Shown: piece after piece, positions 35,368 through 43,787 of the stretch | Layout of the letters: each line of letters starts with the position of its first letter | How positions within the stretch are numbered: position 1 is the first letter of the stretch | DNA from: Myxococcales bacterium | GTDB lineage: Bacteria; Myxococcota_A; Bradymonadia; UBA7976; UBA1532 | Assembly: GCA_020633435.1 (NCBI GenBank) | Contig: JACKDP010000005.1 | Coordinates: 248,001 to 312,000 of the forward strand | Direction of reading: 5' to 3' | DNA length: 64,000 bases | The notes under the pieces: generated by a model | Told to the model about the DNA's origin: nothing | What the model saw: the letters and a program-made list of their open reading frames with translations, nothing else | The model's database searches: none | Position numbers and translations under genes: made by a program

Positions 35368-36531
35368 CTACCGACGGGCGGCCACGGCGCCGGCCGCCTC
35401 GACGAGGGGGCCTTCCAGCCACGGGCGCCAGGCGTCGTCGCCGAGCAGGTGGACCTGGAAGAAGGCCACGCTCGTCCGCCAGCCGAAGGCCCGCGCGGCG
35501 GCCGGATCGGCGCCGGCCACGCAGCCGAAGCAGGCGAGGCCGCAGTCGTCGGTGAAGTCGAGGTGGCCCGCCATGGGCAGCACGTAGTCCCAGGCCGGGC
35601 CGCCCGTCGAGGCGAAGTAGGTGGCGTGGTTCTCGCCGTCCGGGGCGCAGGCGGGGGCGCCCGGGAAGGCGGGCTGGGCGCCGAGGCCCGCGCCGATGAA
35701 AGCGGCGGGGATGACCAGCTCGGCCATGCGCTCGGGGGCGACGCTCGGGTACGCGGCGGGATCGACCACGAAGGGCGGCGCGGCGTCGACGGGATCGAGG
35801 CCCACGACGGCCCGGATGCGCTCGTCCTGGATGGCGGCCAGGATGACCTGCTTGCCGCCTCGGGAGTGGCCGATGGCGCCGATGCGGGCGGCGTCGACGC
35901 CGGGGAGCGAGGCCTCGGCCCAGTCGAGGATGCTGCTCACGTCGGCGGCGAGCTGGACGTGGGAGAGCGGGTTGAGGAGGCCGTCGCCCATGGTGGGCAG
36001 GAGGGCGATGAAGCCGTGGGAGGCGAGGCGGCGGCCGTGGCCGGCGTACTGGTCGCCGGTGAGCTGGAAGCCGTGGAGGAGGATGACGAGGGGCCGGGGG
36101 GCGTCGCCGGCGGGGCGGTAGACGCGCGCGGCGAGAGTGCGGCCGGGGCCCACCGGGATCATGACGGCGGCCTCGACCACCGCCTCGGGGCCAGGGGCGT
36201 CGGCGTCGGGCGGGCCGGCGCCCGCGTCTGGTGGGGCGGCGTCGGGTGCGGCCGCGTCGAGCGGGGCGGCGTCGGGGACGGAGGCCGCGTCGGGGGGCCG
36301 GGGCCGCGTCGGCGGGGGGGGCGCGGCGTCCGCTGGCCGGGCCGCGTCCAGCGGGCGGGGCGGCGTCGGGCAGGCCCGCGTCCGGCTGGGTCTCCGGGTG
36401 GCGTCGGGGCGAGGCCGGGCGGCGTCGGCGCCGGCGGCGTCGCGGGTGCCCGCGTCCGGGGCAGCCGGCGCCGGGGCGTCGTCACAGGCGGCCAGGCCGA
36501 CCACCAGCAGCAGCGACAGGAGGGTGCGCAT
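35368..36531 (-). CDS. Lipoprotein of the alpha/beta-hydrolase (chlorophyllase/cutinase-like) fold
   Basis: The product is about 387 residues from the ATG at 36531, with lipoprotein signal LVVGLAAC. A long Pro/Asp/Ala linker runs to about residue 125 and contains stretches in what looks like the wrong frame. The catalytic domain has VILLHGFQLTGDQY, the nucleophile elbow GHSRGG with Ser223, a GLDPVDAAP segment likely to hold the acid, and PMAGHLDF with the His. It should hydrolyse an ester at the cell surface; the substrate is unknown. Four clustered Cys (CGLACFGC) near the His could form a disulfide loop. It diverges from the MopE-repeat gene at 36638. Confidence 0.85.
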   Translation of the reverse strand: MRTLLSLLLVVGLAACDDAPAPAAPDAGTRDAAGADAARPRPDATRRPSRTRACPTPPRPLDAARPADAAPPPPTRPRPPDAASVPDAAPLDAAAPDAAPPDAGAGPPDADAPGPEAVVEAAVMIPVGPGRTLAARVYRPAGDAPRPLVILLHGFQLTGDQYAGHGRRLASHGFIALLPTMGDGLLNPLSHVQLAADVSSILDWAEASLPGVDAARIGAIGHSRGGKQVILAAIQDERIRAVVGLDPVDAAPPFVVDPAAYPSVAPERMAELVIPAAFIGAGLGAQPAFPGAPACAPDGENHATYFASTGGPAWDYVLPMAGHLDFTDDCGLACFGCVAGADPAAARAFGWRTSVAFFQVHLLGDDAWRPWLEGPLVEAAGAVAARR

Positions 36532-36637
36532 GCCCGATAGTGACGCGGGGGCAGCGAGCAATGCCAGCGGGGGAGGTGATCTGGAGGCCCGTTCCCTGCT
36601 AGCCTCCCGGCCCATCAGTCAGGGGGATGACAGAGCG

Positions 36638-39382
36638 ATGACACGATATCTGGGGGGAGTGGTCGCGGTCCTGGTGCTGGTGCTCGGCGGCTGCGCCGAG
36701 TCCGACTCGCCGGGGACGCCGCGCGGGGACGCCGACATGGGCGCGGGCGCCGGGGGCGCGGGCGGCGGTGGGGGCGAGTGCACCACCGACACCCAGTGCG
36801 GCGACGGCCGGGTCTGCGTCGACGGCGGCTGCCGGCCGGGCCAGTGCAACCTGGATCGGCGGTGCCCGGCGGGGGAGACCTGCGACCGGCTCACGTTCAC
36901 CTGCTCGGGCGGCGGCGCCGACACCTGCCAGGCGGATGGCGACTGCGCGACCGGCTTCTGCATCGCGAGCCGCTGCGAGAACGTGCAGTGCCGGCTGCCG
37001 GAGCACTGCCCCCAGGGCCAGACCTGCAACGCCCAGTACCGCTGCGTGGCCATGACGGCCCGCTGCGTGGATGGCGACAACGACGGCTTCGGTGAGGGCT
37101 GCCAGGCCGGCCCGGACTGCGACGACGGCGACGCGGCGGTCAACCCGAACATCATCGAGGACGGCCAGACCCTGTGCGGCGATGGCGTCGACAACGACTG
37201 CAACGGGGCGGACGCCGAGTGCGGCGAGCGCGACGACGACGGCGACGGCGTCACCGACAAGGGCGGCGACTGCGACGACAGCGATCCTGCGGTGAACCCG
37301 AACGTCTCGGAGATCCCGTACAACGGCAAGGACGACGACTGCGATCCGGCCACCCGCGACGACGACGTCGACGGCGACGGCTTCCCGGCGGTCGAGGTCG
37401 GGGGCATGGACTGCGACGACCGCGACGCCAACATCAACCCCGAGGCGCGCGACATCCCGGGCAACGGCATCGACGAGGACTGCGACGGCGCCGACCGCCA
37501 GCCGGACGGCAGCGACCAGGACGGCGACGGCGTCAGCGAGCAGGACGGCGACTGCAACGACCAGGATCCGGCGGTCAACCCCCAGGCCAACGAGGTGCCG
37601 TACAACGGCCGCGACGACGACTGCAACCCGGACACCCCCGACAACGACCTGGACGGCGACGGCATCGCCTCCCCCCAGGACTGCGATGACGACGATCCCA
37701 ACGTCGGGCCCAACCGCGACGAGATCTACTACAACCGCAAGGACGACGACTGCGACCCGGAGACCGCCGACGGGGACGCGGACGCCGATGGCTTCCTGGC
37801 GGCCGAGCTGGGCGGCGACGACTGCAACGACCAGGCGCCGTCCGTGAACCCCGCCGCCGAGGAGGTCCCCTACAACGGCTTCGACGACGACTGCGACCGG
37901 GCGACCCCCGACGACGACCTGGACGGCGACGGCTTCGATCGGGGCCTCGACTGCGACGACGACAACCCGAACGTGAACCCGAACGTGGTCGAGAACGCCA
38001 GCACGCTGTGCTCCAACAACATCGACGACGACTGCCGCGGCGGCGACGTCCGCTGCGATCCGGGCGCCTCCGACCGCGACGGCGACGGCCTGCCCGACGA
38101 CCAGGACTGCGCGCCCGACAACCCGGCGGTGCCCGCGCCCATCGAGATCATCGGCAACGGCATCGACGACGACTGCGACGAGAGCACGCCCGATGAGGAT
38201 TTCCCCTGTGAAAACGATGCCTTCGACGCGGCGCGCGACAACGGCTCGGCCGCCACGGCGAGCGCGGTGGAGGACGGCAACCGCCGGGGCATCCAGTACG
38301 GCGACCTGCTGATCTGCGACGAGCAGGACGAGGACTGGTACAGCGTGCGGCTGGCGGCCGGCGACGGCCTCGAGGTCGACGTCTTCTTCAGCCACGCCGA
38401 GGGCGACATCGACGTGGCGCTGTTCAAGGAGAACCCCCAGGGCGGCCCGCCCATCCCGGTGGACACGAGCGTCGGCGTCACCGACGAGGAGACCGTCTAC
38501 GAGCGGCGCGCGTCCGTGGCGGCCACGTACTTCGTGCGGGTGTACCGCTTCCGGCCGGGCCGCTCGGCCTACCGGATGACGGTCAACGTCTTCCAGGGCT
38601 GCGTCGACGACACCGAGAGCGCGTCGGGCGAGCACAACGACACCAGCGCGGCCGCCAAGGTGCTGCCCCCCGTCGGCCAGACGCGGCAGATCTGCGACTT
38701 CGACGACGACTGGTACACCTTCCAGATCGCCCAGCGGCAGCGCGTGCGCATCGACCTGCTGTTCCAGCACGCGGCCGGCGACATCGACATGGAGCTGTTC
38801 CGCGACGGCGCCGGGGCGGCCGTGGCCCGCGCGGTGAGCGTCACCGACGACGAGGTCATCGACCAGCAGCTCGATCCGGGCACCTACCGCGTCCGCGTCT
38901 ATGGCGTGGGCCGGGCCACCAACCGCTACTCGCTCTTCAAGACGAGCGGCACGACCGACACCGTGTCGGCGACGTTCGACGGGGCCGTGCCCATCCCGGA
39001 CTTCGACGGCATGCCCGGCGTGGCCGAGGTGGACCTGGACTTCCGGGCGCCGGCGGGGGCGGTCATCCGCACGCTGCGCGTCCAGGATCTGGACATCAAC
39101 CACGACTGGCTGCCCGACCTGGTGGTCACGCTGCTCTGGGACGGCGAGCCCATCAAGGTCGTCTGGAACCGCGAGGGCGACGCCAACGGTGGCGATGGCG
39201 GCCTGGACGATGACTTCCTGCCCGGCACGGGCGGGGACATCAACTTCGACAACCGGGACTACCGGGACTTCCAGGGCCTGAGCGCCAACGGCCGCCTGAC
39301 CCTGCGCGTCGAGGACATGGGCGCGCGGGACGTGGGCGAGATCGCCGACTTCGACGTGCGCATCGAGTACCTCGTGCCCTGA
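36638..39382 (+). CDS. Lipoprotein with MopE-like repeats, two PPC domains and a P-domain
   Basis: The product is about 914 residues from the ATG at 36638, with signal VLVLVLGGC. Domain order: four Cys-rich EGF-like units (about 45-145), eight putative metal-binding MopE-like repeats of the type DCDDxDPxVNPN...DDDCD (about 150-525), two pre-peptidase C-terminal domains (EDWYSVRLAAGDGLEVDVFF and DDWYTFQIAQRQRVRIDLLF), and a proprotein-convertase P-domain-like end (LRVQDLDINHDWLPDLVVTL, RLTLRVEDMGARDVGEI). PPC and P domains usually accompany secreted proteases, but no protease is fused here. It could be a surface metal-binding or scaffolding protein. A hairpin with a short T run follows the stop. 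Confidence 0.85.
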   Translation: MTRYLGGVVAVLVLVLGGCAESDSPGTPRGDADMGAGAGGAGGGGGECTTDTQCGDGRVCVDGGCRPGQCNLDRRCPAGETCDRLTFTCSGGGADTCQADGDCATGFCIASRCENVQCRLPEHCPQGQTCNAQYRCVAMTARCVDGDNDGFGEGCQAGPDCDDGDAAVNPNIIEDGQTLCGDGVDNDCNGADAECGERDDDGDGVTDKGGDCDDSDPAVNPNVSEIPYNGKDDDCDPATRDDDVDGDGFPAVEVGGMDCDDRDANINPEARDIPGNGIDEDCDGADRQPDGSDQDGDGVSEQDGDCNDQDPAVNPQANEVPYNGRDDDCNPDTPDNDLDGDGIASPQDCDDDDPNVGPNRDEIYYNRKDDDCDPETADGDADADGFLAAELGGDDCNDQAPSVNPAAEEVPYNGFDDDCDRATPDDDLDGDGFDRGLDCDDDNPNVNPNVVENASTLCSNNIDDDCRGGDVRCDPGASDRDGDGLPDDQDCAPDNPAVPAPIEIIGNGIDDDCDESTPDEDFPCENDAFDAARDNGSAATASAVEDGNRRGIQYGDLLICDEQDEDWYSVRLAAGDGLEVDVFFSHAEGDIDVALFKENPQGGPPIPVDTSVGVTDEETVYERRASVAATYFVRVYRFRPGRSAYRMTVNVFQGCVDDTESASGEHNDTSAAAKVLPPVGQTRQICDFDDDWYTFQIAQRQRVRIDLLFQHAAGDIDMELFRDGAGAAVARAVSVTDDEVIDQQLDPGTYRVRVYGVGRATNRYSLFKTSGTTDTVSATFDGAVPIPDFDGMPGVAEVDLDFRAPAGAVIRTLRVQDLDINHDWLPDLVVTLLWDGEPIKVVWNREGDANGGDGGLDDDFLPGTGGDINFDNRDYRDFQGLSANGRLTLRVEDMGARDVGEIADFDVRIEYLVP

Positions 39383-39387
39383 CGCCG

Positions 39388-39410
39388 CGGCCCCCGCGGG
39401 GGGCCGGTTT
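39388..39410 (+). terminator. Hairpin terminator after the PPC/P-domain gene
   Basis: CGGCCCCC-GCG-GGGGGCCG is followed by GTTT, five bases after the stop codon. The stem is strong but the T tract is short. Confidence 0.45.
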
Positions 39411-39501
39411 GCGGTGAATCCACTCCGTCTGTTAATCGCTTCCACGATGCCCTCGCGGGCGGGCGCGCCGCCCGCCGAGCGTTCACGCCGGGAGCCCTGA
39501 C

Positions 39502-41100
39502 ATGCGCCTTTCCGCCTGCCTCCTGCTCGCCCTGCTCACCGCCGCCTGCGACGACGACGGGCCGAGCGCCGGCATGGATCCCACGCCCGACGTGACGGTC
39601 CAGCCCATCGCCGACGCGGCGCCGGCCGACGCGGGCCCGTCCGCCGACGCCGGCCCCATGGGCATGGCCGAGACCTGCAACGGCGCCGACGACGACCTGG
39701 ATGGCCGGACGGACGAGGGCTTCGCGGGCCTCGGCGACGCCTGCCAGGCGGTGGACGGCATGTGCACCAGCACGGGCCGCCAGGTCTGCGCGGAGGACGG
39801 GCAGGGGGTCGTCTGCGACGCGCCGCCCCCGGCGCCCGTGGCCGAGATCTGCGATGGCAAGGACAACGACTGCGACGGCAACATGGACGAGGGGATCGAC
39901 CTGGAGGTCGACCCCCGCAACTGCGCGCGCTGCGGAAACGTCTGCGCCTTCGAGCACGCCAACCCCGCGTGCGACGAGGCCGTCTGCATCTTCACGAGCT
40001 GCGAGGCGGGCTTCGGCGACGCCAACGGCATCATCGCGGATGGCTGCGAGTGCCCCATCACGAACGGCGGCGCGGAGGCCTGCGACGGCGAAGACAACGA
40101 CTGCGATGGCAGCGTGGACGAGGGTCTGGGCCTGGACGCGGCCTGCGTCGCCGAGGAGAACGGCTGCCGGGTGGAGGGCGTGGTCGGCTGCGACGAGGCC
40201 GGGGGCGTCACCTGCCTGCACGTGCCCGTGATGCCGAGCGACGAGGTCTGCGACGGCGAGGACAACGACTGCGATGGCCGGGTGGACGAGGACTTCGACG
40301 GCGACGGGGACGGCTTCGCCGGTGCTGCGGGCTGCGCCGAGGCCTTCCGGCTCGACTGCGACGACGCCGATCCCGGGCTGAACCCCGACGCCCGGGACGT
40401 CTGCGAAGACGGCATCGACCAGAACTGCGATGGCGCGGACGCGCCTTGCGGGGGCGTCTCCGCGTACGTCTCGCGCCTGGCCATCAGCGGCGCCAACGGC
40501 GCGGGCTGCCGGGACTACAACGGCGATGGGCGCCCCGACAACGCCTTCTCGGGCATCGCGGCGCTGGCGAACGGCCAGATCCAGGACGCGGTGGACAGCG
40601 GGCAGGTCAGCATCCTGCCCACCTCGTTCGGCCTCGCCGAGGGCGCCCGCCGGGGCCGGTTCGACCTGGCCATCCTGCTCGGGCAGCGGGTGCGGGTCGG
40701 CACCTACCGCATCGCGCCGTCGAGCTACGACGCCGAGGGCGAGCCCAACGTCTTGTTCGTGAACGCGGATCTGGCCGACGGCGTGCTGGACGCGGGCCCG
40801 GGCAACTTCCCGTTCCTCATCCCCATCGGTGGGCCGGCGCTGCAGCTCGACGTGCAGGAGGCGATGCTCAGCGGGCTGCTCAGCCTGGACGCCAACGGCC
40901 TGACCATCCTCGGGGGTTTCATCGCGGGCATCGTGCCCGAGGAGTCCCTGCAGGCCGCGCTGGTCGTCCTGCCGCCTGAGGTGGCGATGCTGGTGCCGCT
41001 CGTGCTCCAGCCCGACGTCGACCGGGATGGCGACGGCACCAACGACGCCTACAGCGCGTGCCTGGAGTTCGACGCGCTGCCGGCCACCATCGCACCCTGA
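39502..41100 (+). CDS. MopE-repeat lipoprotein
   Basis: The 532-residue product has signal MRLSACLLLALLTAAC, a PADAGPSADAG linker, and five MopE-like units with the motif C(D/N)G(K/E/A)DNDCDGxxDEG. One DCDDADPGLNPDARDVC unit follows, ending near residue 315. The last 215 residues form a distinct domain without Cys (VSRLAISGANGAGCRDYNGDG onward) that ends PATIAP. It resembles uncharacterised C-terminal domains of myxobacterial lipoproteins. GGGAG precedes the ATG. It is likely a second surface metal-binding or structural protein beside its upstream neighbour; the shared repeats suggest common ancestry. Confidence 0.82.
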   Translation: MRLSACLLLALLTAACDDDGPSAGMDPTPDVTVQPIADAAPADAGPSADAGPMGMAETCNGADDDLDGRTDEGFAGLGDACQAVDGMCTSTGRQVCAEDGQGVVCDAPPPAPVAEICDGKDNDCDGNMDEGIDLEVDPRNCARCGNVCAFEHANPACDEAVCIFTSCEAGFGDANGIIADGCECPITNGGAEACDGEDNDCDGSVDEGLGLDAACVAEENGCRVEGVVGCDEAGGVTCLHVPVMPSDEVCDGEDNDCDGRVDEDFDGDGDGFAGAAGCAEAFRLDCDDADPGLNPDARDVCEDGIDQNCDGADAPCGGVSAYVSRLAISGANGAGCRDYNGDGRPDNAFSGIAALANGQIQDAVDSGQVSILPTSFGLAEGARRGRFDLAILLGQRVRVGTYRIAPSSYDAEGEPNVLFVNADLADGVLDAGPGNFPFLIPIGGPALQLDVQEAMLSGLLSLDANGLTILGGFIAGIVPEESLQAALVVLPPEVAMLVPLVLQPDVDRDGDGTNDAYSACLEFDALPATIAP

Positions 41101-41204
41101 GCCGGGGGCCGGACGCAGAAAAACGACCCCGAGGGGCAGAAAGTGCGCGACACGCGGCGCCGCTGACCGATGAGGAGATACCTCAACGGCGCGGGAGGCG
41201 CGTC

Positions 41205-42146
41205 ATGCCCCGTAAGCTCCGCTTCGAGCACGACGACTACGTCGTCATCGGCCGCCGCAGCGGCCTGCCCACGACCCTGTCGGACATCACGACTTCGGTC
41301 CTGAACGGCCTGTACCTGCTGCGGCCGGACGAGGCCACGCTGGACATCATCTACGGCGTCCTCGGGCGCGCCCAGGCGCGGTGGGCCTTCGACCTCTACG
41401 CCTTCCATGTGATGTCGACCCACTGGCACCTGCTGGGGGGCTTCGTCTCGGCTCGCCAGCGTGCGCGCGTCATGCGGTTTGTCAACGGCGAGATCGCCAG
41501 GAGAATCAACCGGTTGCGTGGCCGGACGGGCCCGCTCTTCGAGCGGCGCTACGCCAGCATCCAGGTGTTGAGCGACGCCCACGCCCTCGACCGGGTCGGC
41601 TACATCATGTCCCAGGGCACCAAGGCCTTCGTCGTGGGCCACCCGGTCGAGGACCCCTTCGCCTGCTCGACACCGACGCTCCTGGAGGGTCGCACCCTGT
41701 ACGGCACGTGGCGCAGCCGGGCGGGGACGAAGCGCTACGCCATCGACATCAGCCCGCTGCCGTCGCTGGCCCACCTCAGCCCGCGCGACCAGCGCGCGAC
41801 GCTGCGGGCGCTGGCCGACGACATCGCCCGCGCCGAGCGACCGCGGCGCAAGAAGGCCGGCCGGCGGCTGATGGGGGCCGAGCGCGCCCGGACCATCGAC
41901 CCGATGACGCGGCAGACCCACCGGCCCCGCACGCCCGCCCCCGTCGTCCACGGGACCCGGGCCCAGGAAGCGGCGTGGCGGGAAGCCTATGGCCGGGCGC
42001 GGGACGCGTACACCGAGGCGACCATCGCCTTCCGCGCGTGGCAGGCCGACCAGACGGCGCCGATGATCCCGTGGCCGCCGTGCACGGTGCCGCCCGCGTC
42101 GGGCTGGGTCGAGGCGGTGGAGGACGGCGCTCGCGCGGGGCCCTGA
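41205..42146 (+). CDS. REP-associated tyrosine transposase-like (RAYT, Y1_Tnp) protein
   Basis: The product is about 313 residues from the ATG at 41205, with GGGAGG upstream. It has the HUH motif as THWHLL (H73, H75), the INRLRGRTGPLFERRYASI segment typical of the Y1 transposase fold, and VGYIMSQGTKA with Tyr133 as a possible nucleophile. RAYT proteins act on short palindromic REP elements scattered in the chromosome. Four palindromes with the core GTGCCTGGCACC (one variant) occur within 1.6 kb downstream, which supports this reading. The C-terminal 110 residues (after AERPRRKKAGRR) are an extra basic extension. Whether it is active cannot be read from the sequence. Confidence 0.8.
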   Translation: MPRKLRFEHDDYVVIGRRSGLPTTLSDITTSVLNGLYLLRPDEATLDIIYGVLGRAQARWAFDLYAFHVMSTHWHLLGGFVSARQRARVMRFVNGEIARRINRLRGRTGPLFERRYASIQVLSDAHALDRVGYIMSQGTKAFVVGHPVEDPFACSTPTLLEGRTLYGTWRSRAGTKRYAIDISPLPSLAHLSPRDQRATLRALADDIARAERPRRKKAGRRLMGAERARTIDPMTRQTHRPRTPAPVVHGTRAQEAAWREAYGRARDAYTEATIAFRAWQADQTAPMIPWPPCTVPPASGWVEAVEDGARAGP

Positions 42147-42383
42147 GGCAGCACGGCGCGGTCAAGGCCGCGGCGGTCGATGGGCAAAGTCGGCGTCTCG
42201 TTGGGAGCGCGAGGGGGGCGTGCGCGCGCAGGCTGGGACGGCGCGTCGGTAGGTGGCCGTCGCCGCCACCGCCTGCCCCTGCGAGCCCACCGTCCCGCCG
42301 CCCCAAGCCGATGAGACGCCCCGCTTCCCCCCGAACCACCCCCACCATTCCAGCCTCACGGCAGCCCGACACCCCTCCTCCCC

Positions 42384-42398
42384 ACGTGCCTGGCACCT
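42384..42398. repeat. REP-like palindrome, copy 1
   Basis: ACGTGCCTGGCACCT is the core palindrome GTGCC-T-GGCAC with one mismatch at its left edge. It lies downstream of the RAYT-like gene. Confidence 0.6.
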
Positions 42399-42434
42399 CC
42401 GAAGGCACCCCGGCGCGTCGGCGCCGGCGCCCTC

Positions 42435-42782
42435 TCAGGTGCCTGGCACCTGGGAGGACGCCCGTCCGGGGCGCTCGCGGGCGAGGCGGGTGACCGAGCG
42501 GGCGATGAAGAGCGACCAGAGGCCGAAGCCGGTGGCGGCGATGGCGGCCGGGAGGGCCGGCTGGAGGGTCATGCCGGCGACGGCCACCAGCAGCGCGTAG
42601 GCGCCCGCCAGGTTCAGGAGGGCGTACAGCACGTTGACGACGGGTGAAGAGAGGCCGCGGAACGGCGGGCTGGCGAACGGGGTGTAGAAGCGTAGCCCCG
42701 ACATGCCGGCGATGAAGTGCGGGCAGAAGTTGGCGAGGAGCACGCCCCCGAAAAACAGGGCCAGGGCATCGGACCCACCCAT
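42435..42782 (-). CDS. Small integral membrane protein
   Basis: The product is about 115 residues from the ATG at 42782, with CCGGAGG seven bases before it. Three or four membrane helices are visible (ALALFFGGVLLANFCPHF, VVNVLYALLNLAGAYALLVAV, LPAAIAATGFGLWSLFIA) with the conserved segment SGLRFYTPFASPPFRGLSSP between them. This belongs to a widespread small membrane family of unknown function. The last residues, QVPGT and stop, are encoded by a REP-like palindrome, so the natural C-terminus was probably altered by that element. It faces the tetR gene, with two palindromic operators between them, and is the obvious regulated target. Confidence 0.8.
   Translation of the reverse strand: MGGSDALALFFGGVLLANFCPHFIAGMSGLRFYTPFASPPFRGLSSPVVNVLYALLNLAGAYALLVAVAGMTLQPALPAAIAATGFGLWSLFIARSVTRLARERPGRASSQVPGT
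42436..42452. repeat. REP-like palindrome, copy 2
   Basis: CAGGTGCCTGGCACCTG is a perfect 17-base palindrome around a central T. It overlaps the last codons of the small membrane protein gene and is followed by GGAGGACG. Confidence 0.75.
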
Positions 42783-42801
42783 GCGGACCTCCGGCTGGAA
42801 A

Positions 42802-42818
42802 GGCAACTCGGGGTTGCC
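42802..42818. promoter_or_regulatory. TetR operator 1
   Basis: GGCAAC-TCGGG-GTTGCC has perfect six-base arms around a five-base centre. It lies 19 bases upstream of the membrane protein ATG (42782) and in the leader of that gene. Confidence 0.7.
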
Positions 42819-42852
42819 AAGTGAGGACAGGCTAGCGGAGGGGAGGGAGGAT

Positions 42853-42869
42853 GGCAACGCCGGGTTGCC
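42853..42869. promoter_or_regulatory. TetR operator 2
   Basis: GGCAAC-GCCGG-GTTGCC has the same arms as operator 1 and lies 51 bases away centre to centre. It ends 33 bases before the tetR ATG, as expected for an autoregulatory site. Confidence 0.7.
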
Positions 42870-42902
42870 TTCCTGGCGACGCGTCGGCTATCCTCGAGGG
42901 CG

Positions 42903-43535
42903 ATGGCGACACCGACAGACTCTGCACGCCGTACCCGCGGAGTGCTTGGCGGGCGCAGCGAGGACGTGGCGCGGCGGGCGCTCGAGGCCGCGGTCTCGGA
43001 GCTGGCCGCGTCGGGCTTCTCGGGCCTGCGCATGGAGGCCGTCGCGGCCCGGGCCGGGGTCAACAAGACCACCATCTACCGACGCTGGCCCACCCGCTCG
43101 GCGCTGGTCGCTGCCGTGGTGGAGCGCCTGCGGGCGCCGCTGCGCGAGAACCCGCTGCCCGACACGGGGACGCTCGAAGGGGATCTCATCGAGGCCTTCG
43201 AGCGGCGATTCACCGTCGGGCAGGGGACGGAGGGACTCGCCTGGGCGCGATTGCTGGCGGAGCGAAGCAACGCCGAGGTCGACGCGCTGATCGGCGACGT
43301 GGTGGCGGAGCGGCGAGGGGAGTGGCGGCAGATGGTCGCTCGGGCTCTGGAGCGGGCTGAGCTCCCACCAGCAACGGACGGTGCGCTCGTCCTCGACTTC
43401 GTCCGCGCGATCGTCGATGCGCCGGGCGCAGGGACGCCGCTGGACGCGGACCGGCTGAGGAGGGCCGTGCAGACGGTCCTGGCCGGCGCCCGGGCGGGCA
43501 CCCTCGCCCCGAGCAGCGAGCCGGACACGCCGTAG
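42903..43535 (+). CDS. TetR/AcrR-family transcriptional regulator
   Basis: The 210-residue product has a normal TetR N-terminal helix-turn-helix: ALEAAVSELAASGFSGLRMEAVAARAGVNKTTIYRRWPTRSAL, about residues 26-70. The recognition helix is NKTTIYRRW. The C-terminal half is helical and should bind an unknown ligand. Two identical-arm palindromes at 42802 and 42853 between this gene and the divergent membrane protein gene are almost certainly its operators. REP-like palindromes flank the regulator and target pair on both sides (42436 and 43581). Confidence 0.92.
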   Translation: MATPTDSARRTRGVLGGRSEDVARRALEAAVSELAASGFSGLRMEAVAARAGVNKTTIYRRWPTRSALVAAVVERLRAPLRENPLPDTGTLEGDLIEAFERRFTVGQGTEGLAWARLLAERSNAEVDALIGDVVAERRGEWRQMVARALERAELPPATDGALVLDFVRAIVDAPGAGTPLDADRLRRAVQTVLAGARAGTLAPSSEPDTP

Positions 43536-43580
43536 GCGCGGCTGATTCCACCTGGGCGGCACGGGAACACCGACCTGGAC

Positions 43581-43595
43581 AGGTACCTGGCACCT
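43581..43595. repeat. REP-like palindrome, copy 3
   Basis: AGGTACCTGGCACCT is the same palindrome with one substitution (A for G in the left arm), followed by CGTAGGACGG. The GTAG tetranucleotide next to a palindrome is a known feature of REP elements. Confidence 0.65.
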
Positions 43596-43669
43596 CGTAG
43601 GACGGCGAGCCGGTCGCGCGGCGGGCGCAACCGAGTCCACCTGTACGGTAGCGGAACAGGGGCTCGAAC

Positions 43670-43684
43670 AGGTGCCTGGCACCT
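43670..43684. repeat. REP-like palindrome, copy 4
   Basis: AGGTGCCTGGCACCT is a perfect 15-base palindrome 89 bases after copy 3 and before the convergent partition genes. The spacing suggests that copies 3 and 4 form a REP pair (BIME-like). Confidence 0.7.
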
Positions 43685-43787
43685 CGCGGGGTGCGGGAGG
43701 CGGGCGGGGCGAGGTCGGCCGAAGTGCCGGAGATGGTTGGGGAAAGGCGAACGGGGGAGCGGGCCGGCCGGGGTGGCGCGGCGGGGC

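Noticed and set aside
36599..39445. Long minus-strand frame opposite the MopE/PPC gene
   Set aside because: It is Val/Ala/Asp/His-rich, an antisense of Asp-rich repeats. The plus-strand reading has a signal peptide and known domains.
42147..42434. Possible small gene after the RAYT-like gene
   Set aside because: The open frames are Arg/Pro-rich without a ribosome site or family match. The region holds only a REP-like palindrome.
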